DNA of 24,565 bases, taken from a virus. This document shows, one piece after another, positions 15,711 through 23,697 of this stretch. The notes under the pieces were generated by a model that did not search any database, had not been told where the DNA came from, and was given only the letters and a program-made list of their open reading frames with translations. Position 1 is the stretch's first letter, and every line of letters starts with the position of its first letter. A program made the translations under genes and the position numbers. The stretch spans positions 1 through 24,565 of IMG/VR virus record IMGVR_UViG_3300035698_006249; one strand, written 5' to 3'.

Positions 15711-15921
15711 TAGATTTCTTTGTTTGATGCATTAATTTTTGTGTTCCGTAACAACTTTTACATGGTAATTAAAACATAAAGATAAATAAATAATATAATC
15801 TTTTATAATACTACTAAAATAAACTGGTTAATTAATAGAAAATTATAATACTTAATAGACGTAAAAGAGTTTATAAGTCGCGCGCACGAGGGCTACTAAA
15901 TATTATTTATTAAAAAAACTA

Positions 15922-15950
15922 TTGACTTATTAATTGAAATAATATATATT
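15922..15950 (+). promoter_or_regulatory. Sigma-70-type promoter for the primase-like, uvsY, uvsW operon
   Basis: TTGACT (15922-15927), a 17-base spacer and TATATT (15945-15950), about 55 bases before the first ATG. The spacer shares TTGAAATAAT with the left-edge promoter at 130-158. Confidence 0.75.
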
Positions 15951-16005
15951 ACTGTTAATTATATTTAACTCTAACTTTTTTACTTTAATAATAAATAGGT
16001 GTGTT

Positions 16006-17688
16006 ATGAAACAAATGTTTATGTCAATTAAGGAGCATAGGTTGACAGATGGGTATGTCCCTAAATTTATTAATTATGATTATGTGAAGTATTTTGATTT
16101 TGAAAATGAACAAGATATTGAAATGCTGTACGAGAATATAAATTTATATATGCACACATTTTATAAATATAAAGATAATCACCGTAAAGAAAAGGCATTT
16201 GAATCAGCATCAGCTATATTTTTAGATTTTGATGGAAAACATGATCACGATGATTCAACAATTACAGAATTTTTGGATTCAGAATTTGCTAAAAAGTATA
16301 ATTGGTTTCTTTATACATCTAAATCTCATATATCAAATACGCAAGAATGTTTTCATGTGGTATTACCATTGGATACAGAAATTACTGATATACCACAATT
16401 GAAATTAACATATGCATTTTTGTTCGATGAAATGAAAAAATATGATCTGAAATGTGATTTTGTTGTTAATGATGGTGCTCGTATGATATTTCCATCGTTA
16501 AATGAATCTAATGTTAGAGATGATGATGAATATTTCGATAATTTTATATTTGAGTATAGTTATGATGGTGAATATTTGAATTGTTTAGGGTTGATTTGTG
16601 ATGATGAAGATGAAATTATACCACACACCAAAAATAATGATTCACCGTTATTATTCAAAAATAAAGGCAAATCTGATGTTGGTGAGATTTTGGGTGATTA
16701 TATTGGGGCTTTTAGAAATATGTCTTATAGTTCTAGATATAAATATATACATTCTGTTGTTAAATATGTGAATACTGTAAATAAAACATCTAATTTTAAA
16801 TCTGTTAATTATAGGATGTGGATTTCTATTGGATATTCTTTGAGGAAAATGTTTGGAAAACGTTTTGGATATAAGCTATTTAAGAGACTCAGTTATGGGC
16901 ATCCTAAATATTTTGGGCGCGATCTTTTGGATCAATTCGAATATTTAAATCATGGTGATGGTCAGAATGATGGTGCTCATAATGATGTTTTTAAATTAAT
17001 AAACATTTCATATAAATTGGGATATAATCATGGCATGTATCTTAACTATTATTTCAAGATTAAGCAAACATATGATAACCAAGAATCCTACAAATTATTC
17101 AAATCTATGGTCAAAATGCTACTGAAAGACAGGGGTTACACACGAATAGATTTATCTAAATTGAAAATGTATAGATTTAACGCATCCAAAGATGCTAGAT
17201 TATTTCTTGTTGAAATAAATTCTGATGAAAAAATACATTTTACGGTATCTCTTAGTGAATTGAAGACGATTATGGGTAAAGTTTTGAAACTTCCTAGAAG
17301 ATTTGTCACATCATCCATAACAAAAGGTGTGATTAGAAGATTTATAAATATGAATGGTGTTTATGATGTTGTCGGTTATGTTGGTGAAAAGGTTATAGAA
17401 CATTTAAAAACTGTTAACGATGATTATATCAGAGTTAGCGATGTTATTGATATTTTAAGAACGGTTAGGGATTACACACCATCAACTATCGAAGGTTATG
17501 TCACAAATAAGAATATTGAGGAGTATTTATTAACACTTGGTATTTTTAGTGAGAAGAAGAAGAAAAGATTTGCCATAGATGGGGCTAACAAGCCATATAT
17601 GGGCTTTAAAATAGATAAGGTGAGGTTAGGTATCATTAACAATGTTTCTGATGTTCTAGCCACCTCTAACGAGATTATGGTGTGCTGA
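16006..17688 (+). CDS. Archaeo-eukaryotic primase (AEP)-like protein with PriCT-like region
   Basis: A 560-residue protein. Residues 68-165 show the layout of the AEP/PrimPol catalytic core: IFLDFDGK with the Asp-x-Asp pair (Asp74, Asp76), YTSKSH (103-108, the SxH motif), FHVVLPLD (116-123), and DFVVNDGARMIFPS with Asp156 and Arg159. A helical segment around 275-345 (WISIGYSLRKMFGKR to LLDQFEYLNHG) resembles the PriCT domain found after such cores. Phage proteins of this type prime or start DNA synthesis. This genome also has a DnaG-type gp61 primase, so two unrelated primase folds appear together. The C-terminal 200 residues are not recognised and may bind DNA. It heads the operon with uvsY and uvsW. 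Weak GGTG precedes the ATG; Met4 or Met6 are possible starts. Confidence 0.6.
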   Translation: MKQMFMSIKEHRLTDGYVPKFINYDYVKYFDFENEQDIEMLYENINLYMHTFYKYKDNHRKEKAFESASAIFLDFDGKHDHDDSTITEFLDSEFAKKYNWFLYTSKSHISNTQECFHVVLPLDTEITDIPQLKLTYAFLFDEMKKYDLKCDFVVNDGARMIFPSLNESNVRDDDEYFDNFIFEYSYDGEYLNCLGLICDDEDEIIPHTKNNDSPLLFKNKGKSDVGEILGDYIGAFRNMSYSSRYKYIHSVVKYVNTVNKTSNFKSVNYRMWISIGYSLRKMFGKRFGYKLFKRLSYGHPKYFGRDLLDQFEYLNHGDGQNDGAHNDVFKLINISYKLGYNHGMYLNYYFKIKQTYDNQESYKLFKSMVKMLLKDRGYTRIDLSKLKMYRFNASKDARLFLVEINSDEKIHFTVSLSELKTIMGKVLKLPRRFVTSSITKGVIRRFINMNGVYDVVGYVGEKVIEHLKTVNDDYIRVSDVIDILRTVRDYTPSTIEGYVTNKNIEEYLLTLGIFSEKKKKRFAIDGANKPYMGFKIDKVRLGIINNVSDVLATSNEIMVC

Positions 17689-17698
17689 GGGGTGGATT

Positions 17699-18130
17699 AT
17701 GTGTAAAGTTGTTGTTTATACCGAAGAAAGGTTTATTTCATTACAAAAGCGTGTGTTAATTGATTTGAAATTAACACCTGATAATGTTCAACAAAAAATA
17801 TTAGAATTACCGATAATATACACAAAATATAAGAAATTATATCTCGAACAACGGAGATTGTTAAAAAACATAAATAATGATATTAAACGTACAAGAGCGA
17901 AAAGATATCATTATTATAAATTTGATGGCGATTTTAGATTGGATAATGCAACAGAAATAAATATTTTTGTTGATGGGGATGATGAGTTATGCGAAATTAA
18001 CTTAATATTGGATAACCAAGATGCTATAGTCGAATTTTTAAAAGAAACAGTTAGTAACATTACTAAGATGAGTTACCTTATTCGTTCGTATGTTGATTTA
18101 GAGAAATTGAGAAATGGGGCTATAACTTAG
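17699..18130 (+). CDS. uvsY: UvsY recombination mediator
   Basis: UvsY loads UvsX onto gp32-coated single-stranded DNA. The 143-residue product (T4: 137) matches in pattern: LPIIYTKYKKLYLEQRRLLK for LQYEAANNVMLYSKWLNKHS and the following helix, a basic stretch IKRTRAKRYHYYKFDGD for the T4 KARLDYYSGRGDGDEF region, then DDELCEINLILDNQDAIVEF for DKDVLKVDTSLQYWGILLDF, and a final helix with an IRS and DLEKLRNG for AIKHIQDMRAFEAG. The gene directly precedes uvsW, the same pairing as in T4. GAGGGGTGG precedes the ATG at 17699, and the gap to the upstream gene is ten bases. Confidence 0.85.
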   Translation: MCKVVVYTEERFISLQKRVLIDLKLTPDNVQQKILELPIIYTKYKKLYLEQRRLLKNINNDIKRTRAKRYHYYKFDGDFRLDNATEINIFVDGDDELCEINLILDNQDAIVEFLKETVSNITKMSYLIRSYVDLEKLRNGAIT

Positions 18131-18139
18131 TAGGTATTG

Positions 18140-19666
18140 ATGAGTGATATAATTTCTGTTAATTTGAAAGATAACGTGTATTTAGGTATTGAATGTGACC
18201 GAGGTCAAGCGTTTGAGCTTAAAGAATTTTTTTCGTGTTATGTTCCGAATCACAAATTTAATCCAAAATTTAAAGCGAAGATGTGGAATGGTAAGATTAG
18301 TTTCTTTAGTACCTACGACATGACGTTACCTATTGGTTTGTTGCGATACCTCAAACCTTTTTTAAAAAAATATGATTATCGTGTTAATTTTAATTTTGAT
18401 AGAAAAACTTTATCAGATGATATCACTCAAGACGATCTTATACCGTTTTATACGGCATTATTTGATGGTACAGGCAAATATCCTAGAGATTATCAACAAG
18501 AAGCTATTCTAGAGGGGTTAAAACGTAAGCGTGGTGTATTAGAGATAGCTACTGGGGCTGGAAAATCAATTATAGTGTACGCATTTATTCGTTTTATTAT
18601 GGAAAATGTTAAGGGTAAAGTTCTTTTAGTTGTACCATCCATAGATTTAGTTAATCAGATGTTTAGTGATTTCCGTGATTACGGTTGGTATGATTCATAC
18701 GACGATGTATCATTACTGTATGGTAAAAGTAAAAGTTATGATCCCAATAAGAAAATATTGATATCGACGTGGCAGTCCATTTATAAAAAGGGTGAACACT
18801 TTTTTAAAGATTTTGAAGCGGTTATAGTTGACGAAACACACAATGCTAAATCAGCATCTATTCAAAGTGTATTAAAAAAGTGTACAAATGCTGAATATAA
18901 ATTGGGGTTAACAGGTACTCTTCCAACAGAAACTATAGATAAATTTAATATTTACGGGTATTTGGGTCCAGTATTATACACACTCAGAAGTGATGCCTTG
19001 ATAAAATTAGGTTTTTTATCCGATATTAGGATAGTAAATTTATTTTTAATATACCCGAAAGCTGATGTTAAAATAAATAAAGATAGAAAGTATGTGGAAG
19101 AGTTAGAATTTATTATAAATAATGATAAACGAAATCACGCATTGAAATATATTGTTGATAGTAAATATGTTAAAAATGACGAAAATATTTTAGTTTTGGC
19201 TCAACGAAGAAAACATATTGATAGGATTGTAGAATATTTAACCAAAGAATACCCCCAAAGAGAAATCATAAAGATTGATGGTGGTGTTGATGGTAATGAA
19301 AGGGAAAGGGTGAGAAATTATGTCGAAAACAATAATAGCATTATTTTGGTGGCTACTTACGGAACATTATCAACTGGTGTTAATATACCCAGGTTACATC
19401 ATGTCGTATTTGCGTCTTTTTATAAGTCAAAAATTAAAGTCCTTCAATCGATAGGAAGAGGGCTAAGATTACATAAAACTAAAGATCGTATCATCATTTG
19501 GGATATGATTGATGATATGCGTTGGAAAAAACGAATACGTAAAGGGTGTAAACAAACCTATGGGTATAACTATGCATATCAACATTATTTGGTGCGTGTG
19601 AAATACTATAAAGAACAGAAATTTAAGTATGTTAATAAGCATATTTCCCTGAGTGATTTAGAATGA
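18140..19666 (+). CDS. uvsW: UvsW helicase (superfamily 2)
   Basis: A 3'-5' DNA/RNA helicase that unwinds branched DNA and R-loops and, in T4, switches replication from origin to recombination mode. It has 508 residues against about 503 in T4. After an N-terminal DNA-binding domain with FNPKFKAKMWNGKISFF come motif Q-like YPRDYQQEA (114-122), Walker A ATGAGKS (137-143), the DETH box (231-234) and LTGTL; in the second lobe LVLAQRRKHID, LVATYGTLSTGVNIP and QSIGRGLRLHK (motif VI). The ATG at 18140 is chosen over the adjacent TTG at 18137, with AGGT six bases upstream. It ends the rightward early operon; a terminator starts at its last base. Confidence 0.95.
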   Translation: MSDIISVNLKDNVYLGIECDRGQAFELKEFFSCYVPNHKFNPKFKAKMWNGKISFFSTYDMTLPIGLLRYLKPFLKKYDYRVNFNFDRKTLSDDITQDDLIPFYTALFDGTGKYPRDYQQEAILEGLKRKRGVLEIATGAGKSIIVYAFIRFIMENVKGKVLLVVPSIDLVNQMFSDFRDYGWYDSYDDVSLLYGKSKSYDPNKKILISTWQSIYKKGEHFFKDFEAVIVDETHNAKSASIQSVLKKCTNAEYKLGLTGTLPTETIDKFNIYGYLGPVLYTLRSDALIKLGFLSDIRIVNLFLIYPKADVKINKDRKYVEELEFIINNDKRNHALKYIVDSKYVKNDENILVLAQRRKHIDRIVEYLTKEYPQREIIKIDGGVDGNERERVRNYVENNNSIILVATYGTLSTGVNIPRLHHVVFASFYKSKIKVLQSIGRGLRLHKTKDRIIIWDMIDDMRWKKRIRKGCKQTYGYNYAYQHYLVRVKYYKEQKFKYVNKHISLSDLE

Positions 19667-19692
19667 GAGCATCTTTTAGGTGCTCTTTTAAT
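19666..19692 (+). terminator. Rho-independent terminator after uvsW
   Basis: AGAGCATC (19666-19673) pairs with GGTGCTCT (19679-19686), eight pairs including one T-G, around a TTTTA loop, and is followed by TTTTAATTT. It separates the early operon from the late genes. Confidence 0.8.
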
Positions 19693-19695
19693 TTA

Positions 19696-19703
19696 TATAA
19701 ATA
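19696..19703 (+). promoter_or_regulatory. T4-type late promoter for the virion gene block
   Basis: TATAAATA directly after the uvsW terminator and about 40 bases before the first ATG of the late block. This is the gp55-dependent late element of T4 phages. Confidence 0.7.
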
Positions 19704-19744
19704 AAGGTGAGATATTATATTAATATCATTATAGGAGATTATAA

Positions 19745-20191
19745 ATGGAAATTAATGAAAAATTATTTGAAAATATAATTGTTATGGGTTCTTCTGGTGA
19801 ATCCGATATTTTTGATCAAATAGAAGATCAGGAAAAGAAAATTGCTGAGAATAAAGATTTATATGACGCATTTTCTAAAATTACTAAAGTATTAGAATCA
19901 CCTAGTACATATAATGAAATACAGTCTGTAGCACCATCATTGGATGTTAATAATGGTACTATTACAGTTAATGGTGTGTGTAAACATTCAGTTAAAGCGT
20001 GTTCCTCAGATATGGGTATTGTTGATGGTGATGACACATCTAGTGGTGATGTCGAAAATATCATAACGTCGTATGTTAAAGATCTTACAGGGGCATTACC
20101 TGATGGGTTAAAATTAACCCACGAGATTTTTGATGATGAAACACCAGCTTTAGATAAGAAGAAATTCTTAATAATTATTAGTCGAAAATAA
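19745..20191 (+). CDS. Unknown late protein, first gene of the virion block
   Basis: A 148-residue protein that I do not recognise. It starts at an ATG behind ATAGGAG, just downstream of the terminator and late promoter. It has a charged, helical N-terminal half (IEDQEKKIAENKDLYDAF), a Ser/Gly/Asp-rich middle around 65-100, and a basic end (KKKFLIIISRK). No signal peptide or membrane segment is seen. The late promoter and the downstream structural-looking genes suggest a virion or assembly protein. Confidence 0.75.
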   Translation: MEINEKLFENIIVMGSSGESDIFDQIEDQEKKIAENKDLYDAFSKITKVLESPSTYNEIQSVAPSLDVNNGTITVNGVCKHSVKACSSDMGIVDGDDTSSGDVENIITSYVKDLTGALPDGLKLTHEIFDDETPALDKKKFLIIISRK

Positions 20192-20200
20192 GGGGTTATT

Positions 20201-20620
20201 ATGCCAATAGAAGGTAAAGATACTGCTATAGATCTTATTAAAGCTATATCTATGTTTAATCCTGAAGAAGATTATGATGATATCGATGCTAAAGATGAAT
20301 TATCTATACTTTTTCGTGAACTTATTATGAACACAGATCCTGATTCAAAGAAATTCTTTGATAGATTTTTTAAGGGTGTGCATAATATTATACGAGATAT
20401 GGGTGTTATTGCAGGTGATGATGAATCTACTGATGATGGTGATGAAGTTGATATGCCTGATACACAGGAAGAAATACCACCAACGGATGAAGAAGAAACA
20501 GAAGAATTGCCTATAGATGGTACCGAAGATGGTACTGAAGAGGAAGAAATTTCTGATGAATTAATGGGTGCAGGGTATGATCCATTGGTATCTAGAGCTA
20601 ATAGTTTTTTATATTTTTAG
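20201..20620 (+). CDS. Unknown acidic late protein
   Basis: A 139-residue protein without a recognised family. Residues 1-75 look helical (ELSILFRELIMNT and FFDRFFKGVHNIIRDMG). From about 78 to 122 it is extremely acidic (runs of Glu and Asp such as TDEEETEELPIDGTEDGTEE), then it ends in YDPLVSRANSFLYF. Acidic low-complexity segments occur in phage scaffold and core proteins, but this is only a hint. The gene begins ten bases after its neighbour, behind AAGGGG. Confidence 0.72.
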   Translation: MPIEGKDTAIDLIKAISMFNPEEDYDDIDAKDELSILFRELIMNTDPDSKKFFDRFFKGVHNIIRDMGVIAGDDESTDDGDEVDMPDTQEEIPPTDEEETEELPIDGTEDGTEEEEISDELMGAGYDPLVSRANSFLYF

Positions 20621-20629
20621 GAGTTTGAT

Positions 20630-21181
20630 ATGGGTTATATGGATTATTTAACAGGTATAGATAAACATATTTTTGAAAAAGATGTTGTAGAAACAAAAAG
20701 AACTTCATTCAGGGAACTTTGTGATAGTGGTAATGTACCCACTAAAAAAAGTAGAAAAAAATCTACTAAAAAAAATAAAGAGGTTCCTTTAGAGAAAGAA
20801 GTTTCTGTAGTAGAAGAAGCGGAAATGGTTATTGAACGAGATGTTTCTGTTGATATAATAGAAGATAGAATGAGGACTAAGTTAGAGGGTGTTGGATTGA
20901 ATGATAAAGTTATTAATGAGGTTGTATCATATGTCCTTGCTAATAGCGTAAATATAACAGGTTTAGATACAACCCAACAAGTTACTGTTGAGAGTGTTGA
21001 ATCACCAACTACCACCATTGATGGTATACCACCGTCAATAAGAAGTAGAGCTGAGGATATTTTAGGTGGGGGTGCGTTCGTTACACCCAACCCGATCAAT
21101 GAACAAGTGAACACCAATCCTAATGTTAGACCATCATACAATATGAATAATGTTGCAGATCACGCATCTGCGTTATTATAG
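20630..21181 (+). CDS. Unknown late protein with basic and Thr/Ser-rich segments
   Basis: A 183-residue protein I do not recognise. Residues 35-52 are a Lys-rich run (TKKSRKKSTKKNKEVPLEKE), followed by an acidic helical section (VVEEAEMVIERDVSVDIIED), a second helix (LNDKVINEVVSYVLANS) and a Thr, Pro and Asn-rich C-terminal part. GGAG precedes the ATG at 20630. The mixed charge and place in the late block suit a virion or assembly protein, with no further evidence. Confidence 0.72.
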   Translation: MGYMDYLTGIDKHIFEKDVVETKRTSFRELCDSGNVPTKKSRKKSTKKNKEVPLEKEVSVVEEAEMVIERDVSVDIIEDRMRTKLEGVGLNDKVINEVVSYVLANSVNITGLDTTQQVTVESVESPTTTIDGIPPSIRSRAEDILGGGAFVTPNPINEQVNTNPNVRPSYNMNNVADHASALL

Positions 21182-21190
21182 GAGGTTAAC

Positions 21191-21700
21191 ATGGCTAGTT
21201 TTGTTTTTAATCATGTTAAAAGTAAAATTGTTAAAGGTGAAATAAATTTTAATGTTAGTGATGGTATATATCGATTAGCTTTAGTTGACGCAACAATATT
21301 CGAGGATATTGCAACTTATAGTAAAAGAACACTTTGGAGTGAGATATCACATTCGGAGATAACAACTACGGCTAATGCAGGTTATACGCAAAAACCATTA
21401 AATAGTATTATAACAACCAACACTATTACTGATTCTGTTGGTTTGGATAGTATAATAATATCTGCGAATAATGTTATATATCCAATATCAACCATAACCG
21501 CGTATGGTATCGTTATATTTCAATATAATACTGGTTTTGGGTCTACTGATGGATTATTAATTAGTGCTATTGATATTAGGACAGCAGTAGATGGTGAAAC
21601 AGCTTTAACATTACCTGTTAAATCTGTAGAAGGTGTATTCACTGTTAAGTTAGAATATGTTACTGATGACGAAAATAGTGGATTTTTAAAAATTAAATAG
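21191..21700 (+). CDS. Predicted phage structural protein, beta-rich, first of a tandem pair
   Basis: A 169-residue protein resembling small phage virion proteins of the type that begins IYRLALVDAT and continues with a YEVS-like line, a GYT motif (NAGYTQKPLN) and later a TITAYGIVIFQ strand. The next gene (21711-22151) has the same plan (MRLALLSGTY, NYGYTTGG, RYGVIYNVS), so the two look like paralogues with low identity. A strong AGGAGG precedes the ATG. The family is known from many phages as a virion component of uncertain place (head decoration or tail); no finer role can be given. Confidence 0.75.
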   Translation: MASFVFNHVKSKIVKGEINFNVSDGIYRLALVDATIFEDIATYSKRTLWSEISHSEITTTANAGYTQKPLNSIITTNTITDSVGLDSIIISANNVIYPISTITAYGIVIFQYNTGFGSTDGLLISAIDIRTAVDGETALTLPVKSVEGVFTVKLEYVTDDENSGFLKIK

Positions 21701-21710
21701 TGAGGTGCTT

Positions 21711-22151
21711 ATGGCTGATATAATTCCACTAATTTTTCCCAAAGATCAGGCGGAAAAGAAAGTAGATTTTATAAATGATTCAATGAGATTGGCACTTCTT
21801 AGCGGTACATATGATGAGGTTAGTTTGAAGCAAAAAACTTCTTATAACGAACTTGTATCATATGAAATCTCACCAAATTATGGGTATACAACAGGCGGTA
21901 TTATAGTTGGTGGTAAAACAGTAACTATTGATGTAACGGATAATTCTGTTATTTATGATGTTGATGACATTGGTATGACCGTGAATGGTGGTACTTTAGG
22001 TCCAACTAGATATGGGGTTATTTATAATGTTAGTAATTCTAATAATCTTGTGTATATATTTGATTTTGGTGAAGATAAAACTGTTAATGATGGTGCTGAC
22101 TTTAAAATTAAAATAGATTCGGATGGTCTCTTGAGGGCTAAACCGAAATAG
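21711..22151 (+). CDS. Predicted phage structural protein, beta-rich, second of a tandem pair
   Basis: A 146-residue protein with the same order of motifs as its upstream neighbour: SMRLALLSGTYDE, then LVSYEISPNYGYTTGGIIVG, a strand with VIYDVDDIGMTVN, RYGVIYNV and a closing IKIDSDGLLRAK. The ATG at 21711 is used; an in-frame GTG at 21705 lies within the TGAGGTG ribosome binding site. The gene is followed by the complex inverted repeats at 22159-22228. Confidence 0.75.
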   Translation: MADIIPLIFPKDQAEKKVDFINDSMRLALLSGTYDEVSLKQKTSYNELVSYEISPNYGYTTGGIIVGGKTVTIDVTDNSVIYDVDDIGMTVNGGTLGPTRYGVIYNVSNSNNLVYIFDFGEDKTVNDGADFKIKIDSDGLLRAKPK

Positions 22152-22158
22152 ATATAAT

Positions 22159-22228
22159 GATGGCTATGATTAATTTCATAGCCATCTTAAAAAGATTCAT
22201 TATATGTGGGTCTTTTTAAGATGGCTAT
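22159..22228 (+). promoter_or_regulatory. Three-armed inverted repeat, possible RNA switch before the neck gene
   Basis: Two perfect but mutually exclusive stems are possible. Stem 1 pairs 22159-22169 with 22176-22186 (GATGGCTATGA, 11 bp, 6-base loop). Stem 2 pairs 22178-22195 with 22211-22228 (18 bp, 15-base loop). They compete for bases 22178-22186. The ribosome binding site of the next gene (AGAGG, 22233-22237) lies five bases after stem 2. Neither stem has a T tract after it on the plus strand, so translation control or RNA processing is more likely than simple termination. Confidence 0.5.
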
Positions 22229-22242
22229 ATAAAGAGGATGAA

Positions 22243-22962
22243 ATGATAATAAATCACACGACAACGTATATTGATGTTGGTACAGCGTTAACGCACACAA
22301 TATCAACTAAGGATGAATATGATTATTTACAATATTCTGCGTCCTCAGATAATACAACTAATATATGTTCAACGTCATATGATCCTGATAGAGAATTAGC
22401 ATCTATGCTAAATATGGAGATTTGGAATTCTTTTGGTGTAGAATTAACATATTATGGTACTACATATGATACATCATATGATAAGATATTCGGGGAAGAT
22501 GGTAATAGGGTTGTTAATTCATCTTGGAACATAATGTCTTATTTTCCTTTACCTAAAGAAAATAAGATTTGGGGTGAATTTGGTATTGAGGGTGTTAACG
22601 ATTTTTCTATGTATGTATCAAAAGAGCATTTTAGATATAGCACGAGTGGGTACATTCCTAAAATGGGGGATTTGGTTATATCGTTATATGATCAAAAATT
22701 ATATGAAATATTAGAAATAAAAGAAGAAGCCCCATTATTTTTACTTTCTAAACAATATGCTTGGGAGTTTATTGTACGTAAAGCTAAAATTGAACAAGAT
22801 ATTAGTGTTTCTCCTACACTATCAGCATCATCTATAACAAAATATTATAATGTTTCTGATATATTTAATATTGATGATCAAATAGATATAGAAAAAGAAA
22901 ATATTTTATATGAACCTGATACGACGGAAACTCCTGTGAATGATCCTTTTGGTACTTGGTGA
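22243..22962 (+). CDS. 14: Neck protein, T4 gp14-like, first copy
   Basis: T4 gp14 joins the head to the tail at the neck. This 239-residue protein (T4: 256) matches in pattern: TYYGTTYDTSYDKIFGED for the YYVPREYVSPDLIFGED line of T4, then WNIMSYFPLPKENKIWGEFG for the AYLN to FSNFG region, MGDLVISLYDQKLYEILEIK for [20 protein letters not shown]. The end, DIFNIDDQIDIEKEN and NDPFGTW, recurs in the next gene. The ATG at 22243 is behind AGAGG; an upstream in-frame ATG at 22204 lies inside the RNA structure and has no ribosome binding site. Together with 22975-23637 it forms a tandem paralogue pair. Confidence 0.8.
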   Translation: MIINHTTTYIDVGTALTHTISTKDEYDYLQYSASSDNTTNICSTSYDPDRELASMLNMEIWNSFGVELTYYGTTYDTSYDKIFGEDGNRVVNSSWNIMSYFPLPKENKIWGEFGIEGVNDFSMYVSKEHFRYSTSGYIPKMGDLVISLYDQKLYEILEIKEEAPLFLLSKQYAWEFIVRKAKIEQDISVSPTLSASSITKYYNVSDIFNIDDQIDIEKENILYEPDTTETPVNDPFGTW

Positions 22963-22974
22963 GGTATATAACTT

Positions 22975-23637
22975 ATGAGTAATTTTGACAATTTCAGTAG
23001 AGGTAAAAATTCATATTTTGATTTTAGTAGTGAGGCTTATGATAATGATAAGAATCTTATCAGTGTACTTATAAACGAATATTATAATAAATATGGTGTG
23101 TGTATGGAATATTATATAACATCGTATGATAAAAGTTATGATAAAATATGGGGCGAAGATAATGATAGGAGATTTGTGCGTAAATTTGATTTGAATGGGT
23201 ATTTCAATTTACCTAGAGAAGATAAATTTTGGACGAAATTTGGTATTGAGGGTACGGATGAATTAATTTTATGGATTTCTAAGAGACATTTTAATGGAGT
23301 CTCGGTTGATTCTTCAGGAAAACCTTATTCCCGCCCACAAATCGGGGATGTTATAAAATCTGAATATAGCACATATTTTTATGAAATCACGGAAGTTTCT
23401 GAAGATACAGGTCAATATCTCCAATCTAATCAACATGTTTGGGAAATAAATATGAAGCCTATGAAAAATGAATTTATAACTATATCATCAGCATTATCAG
23501 CATCAGATTTAGCTACAATAGCATCTCTTGATGATATATTTAATATTGATAATCAAATAGATATAGAGAAAGAAGATATTTTATATGAACCGAAAAATAG
23601 TGAGACACCAAATGATGATCCTTTCGGTAATTGGTAA
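22975..23637 (+). CDS. Neck protein, T4 gp14-like, second copy
   Basis: A 220-residue paralogue of the preceding gene. Shared blocks are YDKSYDKIWGED, LNGYFNLPREDKFWTKFGIEG, a SKRHF segment, an IGD strand with FYEITEV, and the C-terminal DIFNIDNQIDIEKEDILYEP with DDPFGNW. Spacing between genes is 12 bases, with GAGGT overlapping the upstream stop. Both copies keep the conserved core, so neither looks decayed. The two may occupy different places in the neck, or one may have taken the role of another connector protein. Confidence 0.78.
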   Translation: MSNFDNFSRGKNSYFDFSSEAYDNDKNLISVLINEYYNKYGVCMEYYITSYDKSYDKIWGEDNDRRFVRKFDLNGYFNLPREDKFWTKFGIEGTDELILWISKRHFNGVSVDSSGKPYSRPQIGDVIKSEYSTYFYEITEVSEDTGQYLQSNQHVWEINMKPMKNEFITISSALSASDLATIASLDDIFNIDNQIDIEKEDILYEPKNSETPNDDPFGNW

Positions 23638-23647
23638 TGTCAATTAA

Positions 23648-23655
23648 TATAAATA
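23648..23655 (+). promoter_or_regulatory. T4-type late promoter for the fibre/whisker gene
   Basis: TATAAATA in the 60-bp gap after the second neck gene, about 42 bases before the next ATG. Confidence 0.65.
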
Positions 23656-23697
23656 CTTAACGAATAATACAGTTTAAAATTAAAAGGTAGAATATCT

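Larger units (their letters stand above)
15641..16005. other. Divergent intergenic control region
   Basis: No gene is seen in these 365 bases. They hold two back-to-back sigma-70-type promoters (15682-15710 leftward, 15922-15950 rightward) about 210 bases apart. Between them the DNA is very AT-rich except for a short GC-rich block (15877-15894, containing CGCGCGCACGAGGG), which stands out and could be a protein binding site or part of an origin; nothing proves either. No TATAAATA late element is present. Confidence 0.7.

Noticed and set aside
22204-22242. Upstream in-frame ATG before the first gp14-like gene, with two Trp codons like a leader peptide
   Set aside because: It has no ribosome binding site, lies inside the inverted repeats, and has no stop before the main start, so a leader peptide is not supported.
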